NCBI GenBank assembly: GCA_030668875.1
Contig: DAOVER010000021.1
Coordinates: forward strand, 1-58,081
DNA from: Candidatus Heimdallarchaeota archaeon
Lineage (GTDB): Archaea; Asgardarchaeota; Heimdallarchaeia; Heimdallarchaeales; Heimdallarchaeaceae
Direction: 5' to 3'
DNA: 58,081 nucleotides
In this document: positions 16,552 through 24,059 of the stretch, in pieces
How the letters are laid out: every line of letters begins with the position of its first letter
How positions within the stretch are numbered: the first letter of the stretch is position 1
Notes under the pieces: generated by a model
Databases searched by the model: none
The model's input: only the letters and a program-made list of their open reading frames with translations
What the model was told of the DNA's origin: nothing
Position numbers and translations under genes: made by a program

Positions 16552-17985
16552 ATGAAGCCAGATGAGACATTAAACTTAGTTAGCGCCGGTATAGATGTTG
16601 GAACAACTACCTCACATTTAATTTTTTCTAAACTCAGACTTGAGAAAATATATACTCCAAGAGGAGTAAAATTTGAAGTTACGAAGAGAGAAATACTATA
16701 CAAAGGTAACATCTTACTCACTCCTTTAGTAGATGGACAAACTATAGATTATCTCAAACTTGTTGAGTTTATCAAATCTGAATATGAACTTGCAAATATG
16801 TCGATTGATGATATTGATACTGGTGCAGTCATAATTACAGGGGAAAGTGCCAAGAAAGAAAATGCAGAAGACCTTGTGAAAGCTCTTGCATACAAAGCGG
16901 GTAAATTTGTTTGTGCAGCTGCAGGACCCAATTTTGAATCAGTTATAGCAGCGATGGGATCTGGTGCTGCTCAATATTCTAAAGAAACAAAGAAAACTGT
17001 GATGAACATTGATATTGGTGGTGGTACTAGCAACATTGCAATCGTAAAAGACGGTGAAATTATTGATGCTGCTTGTGTCAATGTTGGTGGAAGATTACTA
17101 GCATTTGATACAGAAGACAAAATTGTCAGAATTGAAGCCCCTATCAGAAATTTGGAAGACAAAATAGGTGTCAAATTCGAATACGGGAACCATATAACAA
17201 TCGATCAAAAAAGAGAAATAGCAAGAATTCTTGCTGAAAGCCTCTTTGAAACACTGGATAGAAATTTACAGACACAAATCGCTAAAAATCTACTTATGAC
17301 AAATCCATTAGAATATGATGGAACTATAGATGAGTTAATGTTTTCTGGTGGTGTCGCAGAGTATATTTACAAGCAAACCGAAGAATATTTTGGCGATTTG
17401 GGTAAATACTTGAGTGAAGAAATCCTCGATATTATAAAAGAAAAGAATATCAATATTCATAAACCAGTAGAACTAATTCGTGCGACTGTAATTGGAGCAG
17501 GTCAATATACTCTTCAAGTATCGGGTGTCACGACTCATATTTCTGATGTTGACATCTTACCAATTTATAACATCCCCGTTCTGGAACCTAAGATTGACAA
17601 CAAGCAGATTACTGAGGAAACTGTGAAAATAGCTATTCAAAAGAGCCTTAATATGTTTGATGTAATGGAAGGGGAAGAGACGGTTGCATTATCATTTAAA
17701 GGAGCGATCGGTGGGTCATATGCTGGACTAACTACTTTTGCTAAAGGTGTAGTAAGTGCTTTACCAAATACAATTAGAAAGGAAAAACCTGTTATCTTAG
17801 TTTTTGATCGAGATATTGGTAATTCTGTTGGCAATGTTATGAAAAGAGAAACATCTGCAAAAAAGAACATTATTTCTGTTGATGAAATAATTATTAAAGA
17901 AGGAGATTTTATAGATATTGACAAACCAAAAGCAGGAGGACAAGTAGTCCCAGTTGTAGTGAAATCCTTGGTTTTTTCAGCATAG
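16552..17985 (+). CDS. eutA: EutA-like ethanolamine ammonia-lyase reactivating factor
   Basis: This protein of about 478 residues belongs to the actin/Hsp70-fold family. It has the phosphate-1 motif SAGIDVGTTTSHLIFS, the phosphate-2 motif MNIDIGGGTSNIAIV, and the adenosine-type motif FSGGVAEYI. EutA exchanges damaged B12 cofactor on ethanolamine ammonia-lyase in an ATP-dependent way. The start ATG follows AGGA with a 6-base spacer; an upstream TTG is less likely. A TTTAAATAC box at about 16507 fits a promoter. No eutB or eutC lies in this window, so its client is unknown here; it may reactivate another B12 enzyme or work with a distant eutBC. Confidence 0.88.
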   Translation: MKPDETLNLVSAGIDVGTTTSHLIFSKLRLEKIYTPRGVKFEVTKREILYKGNILLTPLVDGQTIDYLKLVEFIKSEYELANMSIDDIDTGAVIITGESAKKENAEDLVKALAYKAGKFVCAAAGPNFESVIAAMGSGAAQYSKETKKTVMNIDIGGGTSNIAIVKDGEIIDAACVNVGGRLLAFDTEDKIVRIEAPIRNLEDKIGVKFEYGNHITIDQKREIARILAESLFETLDRNLQTQIAKNLLMTNPLEYDGTIDELMFSGGVAEYIYKQTEEYFGDLGKYLSEEILDIIKEKNINIHKPVELIRATVIGAGQYTLQVSGVTTHISDVDILPIYNIPVLEPKIDNKQITEETVKIAIQKSLNMFDVMEGEETVALSFKGAIGGSYAGLTTFAKGVVSALPNTIRKEKPVILVFDRDIGNSVGNVMKRETSAKKNIISVDEIIIKEGDFIDIDKPKAGGQVVPVVVKSLVFSA

Positions 17986-17996
17986 AAAACCTGTTT

Positions 17997-19604
17997 TTAC
18001 CACCCTATTACTATTCCATCCGCTCTAGGACTTGTCCCACCACAAAGAACACCATTCTTGGGATTTCTATTTATTATTTGACCCCGACCAAATATCATTC
18101 TTGCATATCCTGTAGTGGGTACGACTGCGTGTCCCATCTGACTTAATCTGTTCATGACTCCAATATCAATCCCTTCTTCTATTGCTACATCTCCATTACT
18201 AGTTCCATCTCTTATAGTAAATCTAGGTGCGTCAAGAGCTTGTTGAGGATTCATTCCAAAATCAATCATATTTACCATGACTTGTGCATGACCTTGAGGT
18301 TGATTGAATCCTCCCATCACACCAAAGCTGGAATAGAGCTCACCATCCTTTGTGGCCATTCCAGGTATGATTGTATGGTAGGGTCTTTTATTTGGAGCTA
18401 ATGCGTTTGGATGATCACGCTGAAGTGAGAAACCAGCCCCCCTATTTTGAAGAGTGAAACCACAACCTTTCGGAATAAGACCTGTTCCAAAACCATTGTA
18501 ATTGGAATTAATAAAACTACATGCATTCCCTTCTCCATCCACAACAGAAAAATAAACTGTATCGGAACTTGAAACTGGAGCCCCTTTTTCAACATCGATT
18601 ATTGCTTTGGTTGGATCAATTAACTCTCTTCTTAAATTGGCGTATTGTTTTGATAATAATTCTTGAATGGGAACCTGAACAACATCAGGATCAGCGACAT
18701 ACCATCTAGTATCTGCAAATGCAATACGCATCGATTCAATCATTGTATGTAAATGTACAGCAGATGAATGCTTCATGTCACTAATATCAAACCCTTCGAG
18801 CACGTTAAGTGCCATTAGAGCAGTAATTCCCTGACCATTTGGTGGTATTTCATAGACGTCAACTCCTCGATAGTTGATGGAAATAGGGTCATCGAAAGTA
18901 TTTTTGTGATTTTTCAAATCATCTAAGGTCATATAACCTTCAAATGATTTGATTAATTCTATAATAGCATCTGCAATTCGTCCTTCATAGAAACCACTTC
19001 TTCCATGTTCTGCTAGATTGCGGAAAGTATTGGCTAACGTTGGATTTTTCATAATCTCTCCCTCTTTAGGTGCTTCTCCATCAAGTAGCATTTCATCAGC
19101 GTTTGGACCTATTCGCAATTGCTTAACACCTCTTTGCCAAGATCTTGCAGTAATTGGAGCAACAGGAAATCCCTTCTCTGCTAATTCTATAACTGGAGAT
19201 AATATTTCCTTCAAGGACATACTGCCGAATCTCTTAACAGTATCTACCCAACCTGCTGCAGCACCGGGAACAGTAATTGTGTGAACATTGAGCTGTGGGA
19301 GACTATCTCGTATGTTGAGATTGTTGAGTTTTTCTATGTTCAAATCTGCTGGAGCTCTTCCACTTGCATTTAAACCGAATACTTTCTTCTTCTGATTATC
19401 ATAAAACAAACAAAAACAATCGCCACCTATTCCTGTTGAAGTTGGTTCTGTAAGATTCAACGTTGCAGCTACAGCAACAGCAGCATCGGCAGCGTTTCCT
19501 CCTTGTCGTAAAATTCGTAATCCTATCTCAGAAGCAAGAGGTTGACTTGAAGCAACCATACCGTTTCTCGAATAAACTGGAGATCTATAAGAATTGAAGA
19601 GCAT
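17997..19604 (-). CDS. ggt: Gamma-glutamyltransferase family protein, cytosolic
   Basis: This 535-residue Ntn-hydrolase precursor carries the N-terminal GGNAADAAVA and TGIGGDCF motifs. Its predicted autocleavage site lies before Thr349 in SSSDTVYFSVVDGEGN, which would become the N-terminal nucleophile of the small subunit. The GGFNQPQGHAQ motif of the small subunit is present. GGT cleaves gamma-glutamyl bonds of glutathione-like compounds; related enzymes act as acylases or on polyglutamate. It lacks a signal peptide, so it should act in the cytosol. The stop is 11 bases from that of eutA (convergent). Confidence 0.93.
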   Translation of the reverse strand: MLFNSYRSPVYSRNGMVASSQPLASEIGLRILRQGGNAADAAVAVAATLNLTEPTSTGIGGDCFCLFYDNQKKKVFGLNASGRAPADLNIEKLNNLNIRDSLPQLNVHTITVPGAAAGWVDTVKRFGSMSLKEILSPVIELAEKGFPVAPITARSWQRGVKQLRIGPNADEMLLDGEAPKEGEIMKNPTLANTFRNLAEHGRSGFYEGRIADAIIELIKSFEGYMTLDDLKNHKNTFDDPISINYRGVDVYEIPPNGQGITALMALNVLEGFDISDMKHSSAVHLHTMIESMRIAFADTRWYVADPDVVQVPIQELLSKQYANLRRELIDPTKAIIDVEKGAPVSSSDTVYFSVVDGEGNACSFINSNYNGFGTGLIPKGCGFTLQNRGAGFSLQRDHPNALAPNKRPYHTIIPGMATKDGELYSSFGVMGGFNQPQGHAQVMVNMIDFGMNPQQALDAPRFTIRDGTSNGDVAIEEGIDIGVMNRLSQMGHAVVPTTGYARMIFGRGQIINRNPKNGVLCGGTSPRADGIVIGW

Positions 19605-19659
19605 AATTGTGCTAAAATTAGGTTAAAAATAAGTCTGTCGGTTTTATGTTTAATCTCGT

Positions 19660-20328
19660 CTATGGTTTCTTGTAAATCCTATAACCACAATATGAGCAAT
19701 ACTCTTCTACATCAACCACCTTCTTTTTACAATTGGGACAAGACCATCCTTCAGTTTCCAAAGTTTGTTCACTTTGTAGTCTTTTAGCTTTGGAGATTGA
19801 ACTAGTTGAAGATTCCTCTTTAGATTGCCATCTCTTTCTTAGTAAGATAACAGTTAAAACCGTAATACCAAATGTAAAAATAACTCCAAAGACGATTAAT
19901 GTGATAATTGTTGGAGTACCTTCAAATGATCCAGATTCTATAGGTGAATCTTGTACAATTATTTCAACATCAACTGAATTAGAATTATCTCTATTATCTA
20001 GAATAATGTAGAAGTCTTTACCATATGTTACAGAAAAAGCAATTGAGTCTTGTTCTGTATTTAACCGTTCAATAACAGATTCTGAGCCAAATCCGTCGCT
20101 CCAATTTATGTAATTGTAATAATCAAATACGCGTAATGAAATATCAGAGCCATCTAAAACTTGAAAGAAAATATAAACAGAAGACTCAGAAGCAGCTGTT
20201 ACAATCCAACCATTTGAATCATAAGCACTTACGGATCTTGTTTCATTGACCCAAGTAATTCCATGGACTGATTGAGAAGTAAGAACTGCAAGAACCACTA
20301 TTACAAATATGATCGATTTTCTTCTCAT
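19660..20328 (-). CDS. Signal-peptide membrane protein with cytosolic zinc ribbon
   Basis: This 222-residue protein has an N-terminal signal peptide (MRRKSIIFVIVVLAVL..., about 23 residues) and an external beta-rich domain of about 110 residues. One membrane helix follows at about 140-162, then a charged linker and a C-terminal zinc ribbon CPNCKKK...CSYCGYRI (CxxC-x12-CxxC). I do not recognise the external domain. Similar anchored proteins with cytosolic zinc ribbons are common in archaea. Upstream lies a 500-bp gene-poor stretch. Confidence 0.72.
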   Translation of the reverse strand: MRRKSIIFVIVVLAVLTSQSVHGITWVNETRSVSAYDSNGWIVTAASESSVYIFFQVLDGSDISLRVFDYYNYINWSDGFGSESVIERLNTEQDSIAFSVTYGKDFYIILDNRDNSNSVDVEIIVQDSPIESGSFEGTPTIITLIVFGVIFTFGITVLTVILLRKRWQSKEESSTSSISKAKRLQSEQTLETEGWSCPNCKKKVVDVEEYCSYCGYRIYKKP

Positions 20329-20423
20329 CTTATGCCCCTGATAGTTATTCTTTGTTTCTAAACAATTGTTGTTCCTTTCTTAAATATGTTTTCAAATACT
20401 TGGTGTAGCGTTATATGTGAATG

Positions 20424-20701
20424 ATGGCGGTTCTAATAAGTGATGTAGTTAGCAATTTTTCAATTTATTCAGTAATCATAGCCGTACTCTTTATTCTCTG
20501 TTTTAGTTATCATATCTATTGCATAAAGAGAAAGAGCTGATAGAAAGATTTGGAGATGGTTTTAAGGAGTATAGAAAGAAAGTACTCGCTCTTATTATAC
20601 ATCCAAGAAATCGGAGAAAATTCTTTAAACTTCTAATTGTAAAGAGATTTAATAGCTGCCTTTATTTCCTAATCTCTCGATTTTTTCACGAATCTACATG
20701 A
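20424..20701 (+). pseudogene. Remnant of an isoprenylcysteine carboxyl methyltransferase-like gene
   Basis: Two short frames together resemble the C-terminal end of ICMT/phospholipid methyltransferases. The first (from ATG 20424) gives a membrane helix, VIIAVLFILCFSYHIY; the second (from about 20519) gives HKEKELIERFGDGFKEYRKKV, the typical tail after the last helix. They are in different frames, and the catalytic N-terminal part is missing. I read this as a decayed fragment with one frameshift. The second frame alone is open for 60 codons but lacks a plausible start. Confidence 0.4.
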
Positions 20702-20845
20702 AACTGCAATTTTTTAAAGAGAAACTAAATCTTCAATTCTTGATGCCCATTCACATTTCAGCGACTATTCTAATAAGGAGACCCATACTAGAAGTTCTGT
20801 TCCAATAAGGTAGTATGATTTTCTATATTGTATTTATCTCTTGAA

Positions 20846-21094
20846 TTAATTACAATATAAGAAGACAATCCTATATAATACTAAAATAAGTTGATCTAAT
20901 CTTGTCCAATTTAATTCTGTTATCCCCTCATCCAGTATACGTGTAATTTCATGAACTTCAGAACGAATATCTACGCCTTTAATTTCAATCTGCCCCAATA
21001 GAATGTGCAGCATGTTTCTAGCTGTACAATTGTCTTTGCTCTTACATTCTTTGATTTTTTGTAGTTCATCAAATAAATTCCCTAAAATAGTCAA
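20846..21094 (-). CDS. Possible small protein, uncertain
   Basis: An 82-codon frame opens with TTG and lacks a clear ribosome binding sequence. The product is helical and charged (FDELQKIKECKSKDN..., VHEITRILDEGITEL) with a hydrophobic end, LDQLILVLYRIVFLYC. The composition looks protein-like, and the frame continues upstream for about 15 codons without ATG, so it may be a gene that lost its start. I do not recognise it. Confidence 0.3.
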   Translation of the reverse strand: MTILGNLFDELQKIKECKSKDNCTARNMLHILLGQIEIKGVDIRSEVHEITRILDEGITELNWTRLDQLILVLYRIVFLYCN

Positions 21095-21190
21095 TTCCGT
21101 TTCTAGATTTTTGGGAAAATTTGTTAATATCAGTCTTTTTTATTGGTTTCTCCAATCTTTTTTTAACCATCAGCATTGATGTCCCCTAAC

Positions 21191-21255
21191 TGAACGCTGT
21201 TTATTTATCTTTTCTTGAAACCTATATAAATTTTGTTAAATGAACACCGTTTATT
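21191..21255 (+). promoter_or_regulatory. TetR-gene promoter with two operator-like direct repeats
   Basis: TGAACGCTGTTTATT (21191-21205) and TGAACACCGTTTATT (21241-21255) match in 13 of 15 positions and start exactly 50 bp apart. Between them lies the TATA box CTATATAAA (21222-21230). The second repeat falls at the expected transcription start, so binding there would block transcription. These are strong candidates for autoregulatory sites of the TetR protein. Confidence 0.6.
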
Positions 21256-21291
21256 AATAAGACTTATTTACTCATTTACCCTTTTTCAACC

Positions 21292-21939
21292 ATGAGTTAT
21301 TCTAGATCTCGTTCAAAAGAGGCTAAGCAAAAACAAACTGAATTAATTATTAATGCTGCACGGGAATTGTTCTATGAAGCGGGTGCAGTGGGTTTCAGCA
21401 TGCGAGTTTTAGCTAAACAGTTAGGTATGTCACAGGGAAATCTTTACAACTATTGGACAAGCAAAAGAGATCTTTGGTATAATATACTTGAGCAAGATTT
21501 TCAAGAATTTGAGGATCAAATGCTCAAAATCATAAAAACACATGAAGGATCTTATCTGTCACTTCTTGAGAAATTAGCTGAGTACTATTTCATATTTGCC
21601 AGAGACAATTATCAAAAATATCAAATGATGTTTGTAGCCATTCCACCACCAGCAGAAAAAAAAGGAAGAAAAGAGAGAGATTTTGAACCCAAAACAATCC
21701 ATATTCTAATGAGAATTGTTCAAGATGCGTCTGAAAGCGGAGAGTTAGAGATAGATAACATTCTTCATTTTACACTCTATTTATGGTCTGTTATACATGG
21801 AACTGTCCTGGTTTCCAGAACTATCCTTTTTGATACAAATTCAGATCTTTCAACATTTGGTGATACAGAAAGCTTTCTTACTTATGTTACAACTATACTA
21901 AAAAAACAGCTAGCTACTTATTCAACATTGGACATTTGA
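21292..21939 (+). CDS. TetR/AcrR-family transcriptional regulator
   Basis: This 215-residue protein has an N-terminal TetR helix-turn-helix (residues about 15-60: IINAARELFYEAGAVGFSMRVLAKQLGMSQGNLYNYW). A helical ligand-binding and dimerisation domain follows. It probably represses its own gene through the repeats flanking its TATA box. No target gene is divergent next to it; the ligand is unknown. The ATG is about 40 bases past the expected transcription start. Confidence 0.9.
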   Translation: MSYSRSRSKEAKQKQTELIINAARELFYEAGAVGFSMRVLAKQLGMSQGNLYNYWTSKRDLWYNILEQDFQEFEDQMLKIIKTHEGSYLSLLEKLAEYYFIFARDNYQKYQMMFVAIPPPAEKKGRKERDFEPKTIHILMRIVQDASESGELEIDNILHFTLYLWSVIHGTVLVSRTILFDTNSDLSTFGDTESFLTYVTTILKKQLATYSTLDI

Positions 21940-22347
21940 GAATCTTTCTAAACAAACAAAGATCCTTGATTTTAGGTTCAGGTTCTTTCAGTATTGTTGT
22001 TATTCTATTAAGTAACGCTATAGTTTTTGAAACCATGCTTCAAACCTTGCTAATTTTTTGATAAATCTGTATATATCGAATAAGATGACAATTTTCCATT
22101 CTTGAAAATAATCCATTCCAATAATTGGAAGGGATTCTATATAAGTGTGTGAGCTGGGTGTAAAACATGAGGTTAAGGAAGGAATACAAAGATTAGTCCG
22201 TCCATTGATCTTGCAGGAATTTATTCTAACCTTCCAAAACCTCACCATTCATCTTTACTTTTTATTTTCCATCTGGTCATTTATTGATCACTTTTTCTCG
22301 CCATGTTAAAATCAAGTGACCAGTTATATTGTATATTGGTGACAAAC
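21940..22347. other. 408-bp stretch without a convincing gene; contains a long nested hairpin
   Basis: Apart from a minus-strand frame without protein character, the only structure I see is the 77-base hairpin at 22168-22244, listed separately. The end near 22331 carries the ribosome binding sequence of the next small ORF. Confidence 0.5.
22168..22244. ncRNA. 77-base nested hairpin, candidate structured RNA
   Basis: TGAGGTT-aa-GGAAGG (22168-22182) pairs with CCTTCC-aa-AACCTCA (22230-22244): 13 perfect base pairs around a 2x2 internal loop. Inside, AAGAT (22189-22193) pairs with ATCTT (22208-22212). It is richer in G+C than its surroundings. I see no C/D boxes, no tRNA T-arm and no target-site duplication. 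It could be a structured RNA or a mobile-element relic; the strand is unknown. Confidence 0.4.
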
Positions 22348-22467
22348 ATGAATGAAAGAAAACATCAAACAAGAACAGAACAAGCAGAGAAATTATTTAG
22401 AAATAACGAAGCAAAAAAGAAGAAGATAGATTATGAATATTTCAATGGACAAATAATCTTCATTTAG
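22348..22467 (+). CDS. Possible 39-residue basic peptide
   Basis: The ATG at 22348 follows TTGGTGACAAAC, a good GGTGA ribosome binding sequence with a 5-base spacer. The product (MNERKHQTRTEQAEKL...) is hydrophilic, helical and Lys/Arg-rich, ending in FNGQIIFI. I do not recognise it; the evidence is the translation signal and composition only. Confidence 0.35.
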   Translation: MNERKHQTRTEQAEKLFRNNEAKKKKIDYEYFNGQIIFI

Positions 22468-22631
22468 AACTCTTCTTCTCAAACTTCTAAATATTTTCAA
22501 CAGATATTTCCTAAGAAACATTATTAAATCTCCTGTTGTAAGTATTCTATTAATATTACATAGAATTAATAAATAAATTCAGAAAGTTTCCATGGTAAGA
22601 GATAAGTTACCTATTAAGAGAAGGCGATAAA

Positions 22632-22811
22632 ATGAGCTACATTGAGAAAGATGATTTAATCTCGCGTTTGAAGGATAGCAACAATCCTAAGAAAGAGATT
22701 GATATGGAAGCTGTAGATTTTGTTCTTTTAAAGCTAAATGAGCTAAGATACGAAATTAGCTTGAAATTCTATGAAAAGAAGATAAATGATTCCAAGAAAA
22801 GTGGATCTTAA
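22632..22811 (+). CDS. 59-residue charged helical protein
   Basis: An ATG follows GGCGATAAA and opens a 60-codon frame (MSYIEKDDLISRLKDS...) ending in KKSGS. The protein is acidic then basic, with heptad-like leucines (VDFVLLKLNELRYEISLKFYEKK). It looks like a real small protein by composition and start signal. It has no recognised family; a small helical adaptor is possible. It sits in the gene-poor stretch between the TetR gene and a truncated PHP gene. Confidence 0.5.
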   Translation: MSYIEKDDLISRLKDSNNPKKEIDMEAVDFVLLKLNELRYEISLKFYEKKINDSKKSGS

Positions 22812-22891
22812 AGTATATCCAGGACAATTCTCTAAATGAGTAACAATTAAGACTTAAATAAGACTGTTTTTCAATTCTAGCTATGACTTCA

Positions 22892-23311
22892 TTACTTGAT
22901 GAGATAAAATATCTCTCTACTTGTTGTCCATTCCATGCCAGTCAGACCCTTAATCGAGTCACTAAATTCGGCTCTAGCTATCTGTCTTATTTCTTCTATA
23001 CCTTCAAAGGTATTATGATCAGTTAAAACCATCGCATTGAATCCCATGGATATGTGCCAAAGCAGATTTTGTCTAGGAGATAGATCACCATCAGAGTAAT
23101 ATGTATGAGAGTGTGGGTCTAGAAGAACATTCCATTCAGAGTGATTGTATTCTGGAACATAACTGAAACCTTCCCAATCAGAATCAGTATAATTATAGTG
23201 AGAAACAGGATCATAAATCAAAGGTATAGAGACACCAATCAGAGACCAGATGACTAAAGTGAAGATAAGAAAGTTAACAAAGAATTTCATGAGTCCTTTA
23301 TTTTTTTTCAT
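22892..23311 (-). pseudogene. Truncated PHP-domain protein with membrane anchor
   Basis: This 139-residue frame starts with a membrane helix (about residues 8-32). It then shows the first PHP metal motifs: LDPHSHTYYSDGDLSP (HxH plus Asp) and MVLTDHNTFEG (DH). It stops shortly after GLTGMEWTT, where the domain normally continues for more than 100 residues with further metal ligands. The last nine residues (SREIFYLIK) look unrelated, and no continuation is seen in other frames downstream. I read it as a 3'-deleted gene, probably not a functional phosphoesterase. Confidence 0.6.
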
Positions 23312-23376
23312 CGGTACGTGTAAAACATAATGAGTTGCTTTAAAATTCTTTTATTGAAGCAGAGGAAAAATTCCTC

Positions 23377-23802
23377 TTAGATCAGTAAATAGTCACTCAT
23401 ATCTAAAAGAACATCAAAATTATTGCATGAGATTATCCAGTCGCCATAATATGTTAGAACAATAGGTAAGCTAATCATCCCAGAATAGAAAGCTGGGAGA
23501 AGACAAGGTGTATTTGATGTCATATAAATCGAAATAGTGACTTGCATAGAATTTTCATCGACATTGGTTGTGTATCTATCTACTGAGTCACACGTAGATT
23601 GGGAGGATATGGAAATATTGATTATACAATTAAAAAATCTTTCAGATCCAAATGAATGGCTACCAGAAGTTGTAACTGAATCAATCACAATAGAATTAAC
23701 AGTTGCCCTATTAGGTCCGTAAAAGTATAATGGGATAACAATAGCTGGAACAACTAGACATAATGTAACAATAATGACCATTATTTTGGTTCTCAGTTTC
23801 AT
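23377..23802 (-). CDS. Small anchored or secreted protein, unknown
   Basis: This 141-residue protein begins with a basic then hydrophobic segment (MKLRTKIMVIIVTLCLVVPAI, signal peptide or anchor). A beta-rich, Ser/Thr-rich external domain follows, with four or five Cys that could form disulphides. I do not recognise it. It lies just upstream of the truncated PHP gene on the same strand, with a 65-bp gap, and downstream of the initiator tRNA. Confidence 0.55.
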   Translation of the reverse strand: MKLRTKIMVIIVTLCLVVPAIVIPLYFYGPNRATVNSIVIDSVTTSGSHSFGSERFFNCIINISISSQSTCDSVDRYTTNVDENSMQVTISIYMTSNTPCLLPAFYSGMISLPIVLTYYGDWIISCNNFDVLLDMSDYLLI

Positions 23803-23849
23803 AAAGATAAAATGGGAAACTGGCTATAAAAAAGATTTGAAAAGAAAGT

Positions 23850-23976
23850 TGGTAGCGCCTGATGGACTTGAACCATCGATCTTCGGGTTTCCCAATTAAT
23901 TGGTTTATGAGCCCGACGGGTTTTCCACGCTTAGGGACCAGAAGGAATTCCTCCTTCTGATTTACCCCAAGGCGCT
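23850..23976 (-). tRNA. Initiator tRNA-Met (CAT) with two apparent introns
   Basis: Acceptor strands AGCGCCT (23976-23970) and AGGCGCT (23860-23854) pair and are followed by an encoded ACCA. The A1-U72 pair and the GGG/CCC pairs in the anticodon stem (TCGGG-CTCATAA-CCCGA once spliced) mark an initiator. The T-arm is GATGG-TTCAAGT-CCATC. The anticodon CAT is at 23909-23907. A 17-base insert (23905-23889) sits at the canonical 37/38 position. The D-stem GGGT/ACCC encloses 42 bases instead of about 10, so a second intron of about 31-33 bases lies in the D-loop; its hairpin is CAGAAGGA/TCCTTCTG. A TATA-like TTTTAAACC lies at 24005-24013. Confidence 0.9.
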
Positions 23977-24059
23977 CTTTCTACTCCATCTTTACTTCCA
24001 TGTCTTTTAAACCTTTTTTTCTGGCATTTATTATCAAATTAGCCTTTCAAGCATTGTAC

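Noticed and set aside
22018..22248. Minus-strand frame of 76 codons
   Set aside because: It covers the nested hairpin, has Cys/Ser-rich random composition and no start signal.
23850..23976. Reading the extra tRNA bases as a long variable arm (Leu/Ser type)
   Set aside because: The extra bases lie before the anticodon within the D-arm, and the anticodon CAT with A1-U72 marks an initiator.
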